This document shows, one piece after another, positions 61,293 through 64,000 of a DNA stretch of 64,000 bases. Positions within the stretch are counted from its first letter, which is position 1. Each line of letters opens with the position of its first letter. Source of the stretch: Plasmodium coatneyi. Lineage: Eukaryota; Apicomplexa; Aconoidasida; Haemosporida; Plasmodiidae. The DNA lies in assembly GCF_001680005.1 (NCBI RefSeq), contig NC_033565.1:477501-541500 (forward strand), written 5' to 3'. The notes beneath the pieces were generated by a model that was given only the letters and a program-made list of their open reading frames with translations, made no database searches and was not told the DNA's origin. Position numbers and translations under genes: made by a program.

Positions 61293-64000
61293 GTGTTAAG
61301 GGATGGCGCAGTTCATGTAAGATACGCTGTGCGCTCGTGGGTTTGGGGGAAGCGTGGGTATACAACGCATCGTCGTGCGGGGATGCATACATACAAATGT
61401 GAGAATATATAATAATATATATAATAATATATATATAATATATATATAATATATATGAGTTGAGTGTATATTTTTCCTCCCTGCCTGCGCGTTAACAAAA
61501 GATCTCCTTTTGCGCCTCCTCGAAAGGTTGTTTCCTTTTTTCTTTACTTTTCAACTCCTCAACTGTGAAAATAATTTTACGTTATTATTAAACAAACGTA
61601 ACATTGCATAATACAATTTGGATACCATTCCAACAATTTAAGGAAAAAAAAAAAAAAAAAGAACATTACATACGCATGTACAGTATAAACTTATTTGTTT
61701 GTTTGTTTTTTTTATAATCCCTTTTTTTTTTTTTTTATGCAATACTTTTAACACTGCGCTTACTCATTTGAGAGAATAAAAATAAAAAAATGGAAAACTT
61801 TGTAAAAAGGAAACGAAGAAAAAAAAAAAAAAAAAAATCTGCGTAGTAAAACTTTGCTATATATAACACATATATATTTGCCTCATGGATAATACGAAAG
61901 TGCTAAAACGTAAGAAAGAGGGAGGTGGGGGAACGGGCTTGGGAAAAGCACGATAATGTATATGCTGCATATGATGAGATTGATTGTAACGTAAATAAAG
62001 AGATGTAAAGGATACAAAACGTAAGATGTAAGAGAATGCCTGGAAAAAACAAAAGAAAGTAAGAAGGATAAACTGACTTACAGTTGCGTAAGTACATAAA
62101 ATATTGTATAATAAAAAAAAATAAATAATTTATTTGGAGATTTTCATATCTCACATATTATAAATGGGAATAACGGTGTCAAAAAAAAAAGGTAAAAAAA
62201 TGTAAACAAGGAAGTAATATTATATATATTACGATGACAAAAGAACATATTTAGGGGTATTTTTCTTTTTTTCTATTTTTATCCTTAAGAAAAGGCACCT
62301 TGCAAGTTACACTCGGTAAATATATGTACGTACGTAACTTTTGTATTCCCGTACGCAAGTGCGATATGAGTAAAATACATATTTTTTTCCAAGTTTATTT
62401 TCGCGCTTTCTGTATGTATGATGAGATACGCTTATATAGTGTAAACAAGCTCACGTAATATATAATATTATATTCCATTATGGTGCCGCTCGTGGCGGTT
62501 TCTTCTCTGTGGCTTTTTATGCGCTATATACCTCCTTGTATGCTTTTGTAGTTTTGTTTCATTTGGGGCAGAAGGAAGCGAGCGTTTCAACAAGAAAAAA
62601 AAGAAAAAAAAATTGCCTTTTAGAGCATTTCCACAGGCTTTAACAGAGTTACGTATAAGTGGGATGAAAAAAAGGGCATATTTTTTCGTTTTTTTTTAAG
62701 CAACATTTCCGCATACCATTCAATATGACGGAGTATTTTATCACTTTGCTTGCGCTGTATTTATTACATTTTTTTATGTACATTTTTTTGTTTTTTTTTC
62801 CCTTTTCTTTTTGGCTTTTTCCTTAACCCATTCTCATATGTTCATTTATCCCACTGTACCCTTTTGTGAGCACCTTGCCCCCGTGGCCAAAAAAAATCGC
62901 ACCACTTATACGATGGGGCGATGGTGGGCATAAATAAAATATGCGATAAAAATTTGGCCGTACCACGGCTGTATCGTTTGGGTAAAATACTTTTATTAAA
63001 GGCGCCCCTTCCTTTTTGCAACCATTTTGGGTACAGTAAATATATGGGCGGCGTAAATACGTATGCCACATATATGCCTTCTGCATGTAAAGGATACATA
63101 TGATTATTCAAATGCATATGTATGCGACCGTACGTACCTTATATATGTGCGTGCATGTACAATAGTGGGGATAAGTTGTTGCGCGCACAAATACGCGTAC
63201 ATATTCAGGCGGCCTACGGTTTGCTGCTACGGATTAGCTAGAAATGAATAAGCAGAAGCATACATATGTACGTGCGGTATATATTATATGCATTTGCGAA
63301 TGTAAGTGGATTCACTACCTGTTTACTGTAATCAGGCTCATCCTTGGCTCACCGCCTTTGTTCCAACGCATACGCAGTTTTGGCTACTCCCCCTCTTCAG
63401 TGAATGTAAACAAAATGCCTATTTCGCATGTGCATGCATATTTATTCCACACGTATAAGTATGAACACATAAAAATGGCACTATTTTAAAGGGGCATAAT
63501 TAAAGGGGTGTATAACGGGACTGCGCAGTTGTAGGACAAAGTGAAATTTTCACACGAACAGTTTTCCCTTCGATTGTTTTTATTTTTTTTTAAAGTAAAA
63601 TGTACACCCCGTAAAAGATTCGCATTTTTATTTTTCCCCCGTTGGTGTGTTTATACAAATTAACATGCAGTTATCCGTTCGTTCTTTTTCTTTTTTTTCT
63701 TCGCAAAATGGATATGATTTATCCTTTTGCTCGAAAAAATAATACCCGTCATACGGTTGGAAGAGCTATATTTTACACTATCATACCCACATTTGTTTAA
63801 AAGGGTTGCAAAAAAAAAAAAATGTGTTCCTTTTCTTTGGTTTCTTTTTAAAGGAAATGCAAAAGGAATATATGTACACCTGTTTTTCGATCGAAATAGA
63901 AATTGCTTCATATATGCTATGTTTTACACGAGTTTTTTTGGATTCCTTTTTTTTCTGGGCGTGCCAGAGAATTCCCTTTTTGCTTACTGAACAATATGTA

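Larger units (their letters stand above)
60674..64000. other. Upstream region of karyopherin beta, no gene seen
   Basis: Holds the karyopherin promoter and then AT-rich DNA to the window end, with TA runs at 61405-61457, poly(A) at 61644-61660 and 61820-61837, poly(T) at 61721-61736, and GTATGTATGA/ACATATGTACGTGC alternation near 62330 and 63110-63290. Hydrophobic open frames (for example 61903-62154) are products of T-rich DNA. Confidence 0.55.

Noticed and set aside
1..64000. CRISPR arrays, insertion sequences, prophage or viral genes
   Set aside because: The window is eukaryotic nuclear DNA and no direct-repeat/spacer array, transposase, integrase or viral gene was seen.

Overview
This window is nuclear DNA from a malaria parasite, most likely a Plasmodium of the vivax/simian clade (P. 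vivax, P. cynomolgi, P. knowlesi or a close relative). The reasons are lineage-typical proteins full of Asn/Lys-rich inserts, short GT-AG introns with T-rich 3' ends, intergenic DNA full of poly(A)/poly(T) runs of 20-28 bases and CATATA/TATATG microsatellites, and a base composition clearly less AT-rich than P. falciparum. I cannot name the species. From memory, the gene order (ACS10, CCCH protein, UFD1-type protein, TOM22, apicoplast L12, DRG1-type GTPase, karyopherin beta) matches the right part of P. falciparum chromosome 5 in reverse orientation. No telomeric, subtelomeric multigene-family, viral or transposon sequence was seen.

Layout. 0-12.4 kb: a repeat-bearing protein of unknown function (+), then convergent SMC6 (-, three exons by my model) and acyl-CoA synthetase ACS10 (-). 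12.4-18.7 kb: an apparently empty gap in which I can assemble a possible five-exon small gene (+), then a three-finger CCCH zinc-finger protein (-) rich in Asn/Met and His/Gln repeats. 18.7-26.6 kb: an unusually long, very AT-rich stretch with no supportable gene. 26.6-36.9 kb: the wybutosine enzyme TYW1 (-), an F-box protein (-) whose second exon may add a membrane tail, and a UFD1-domain/zinc-finger fusion (+). 38.9-41.2 kb: TOM22 of the mitochondrial import pore (+), facing an apicoplast L7/L12 ribosomal protein (-). 42.5-51 kb: a small acidic protein with a missing 5' exon (-), a DRG1/RBG1 GTPase (+), an AAGAB/p34-like adaptin-binding protein (+), and a three-exon four-helix membrane protein (+). 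51.5-60.7 kb: a large WD40-like protein (-, two exons) and karyopherin beta (-). 60.7-64 kb: upstream DNA of karyopherin beta with tandem repeats but no gene.

The genes are mostly housekeeping: genome maintenance (SMC6), lipid activation (ACS10), mRNA control (CCCH), tRNA modification (TYW1), ubiquitin/CDC48 work (UFD1-type, F-box), organelle import and translation (TOM22, L12), ribosome-associated GTPase (DRG1), clathrin-adaptor assembly (AAGAB-like) and nuclear import (karyopherin). They are not an operon; each should have its own promoter. Splice models were made by eye from GT/AG sites and reading phase and need transcript support.
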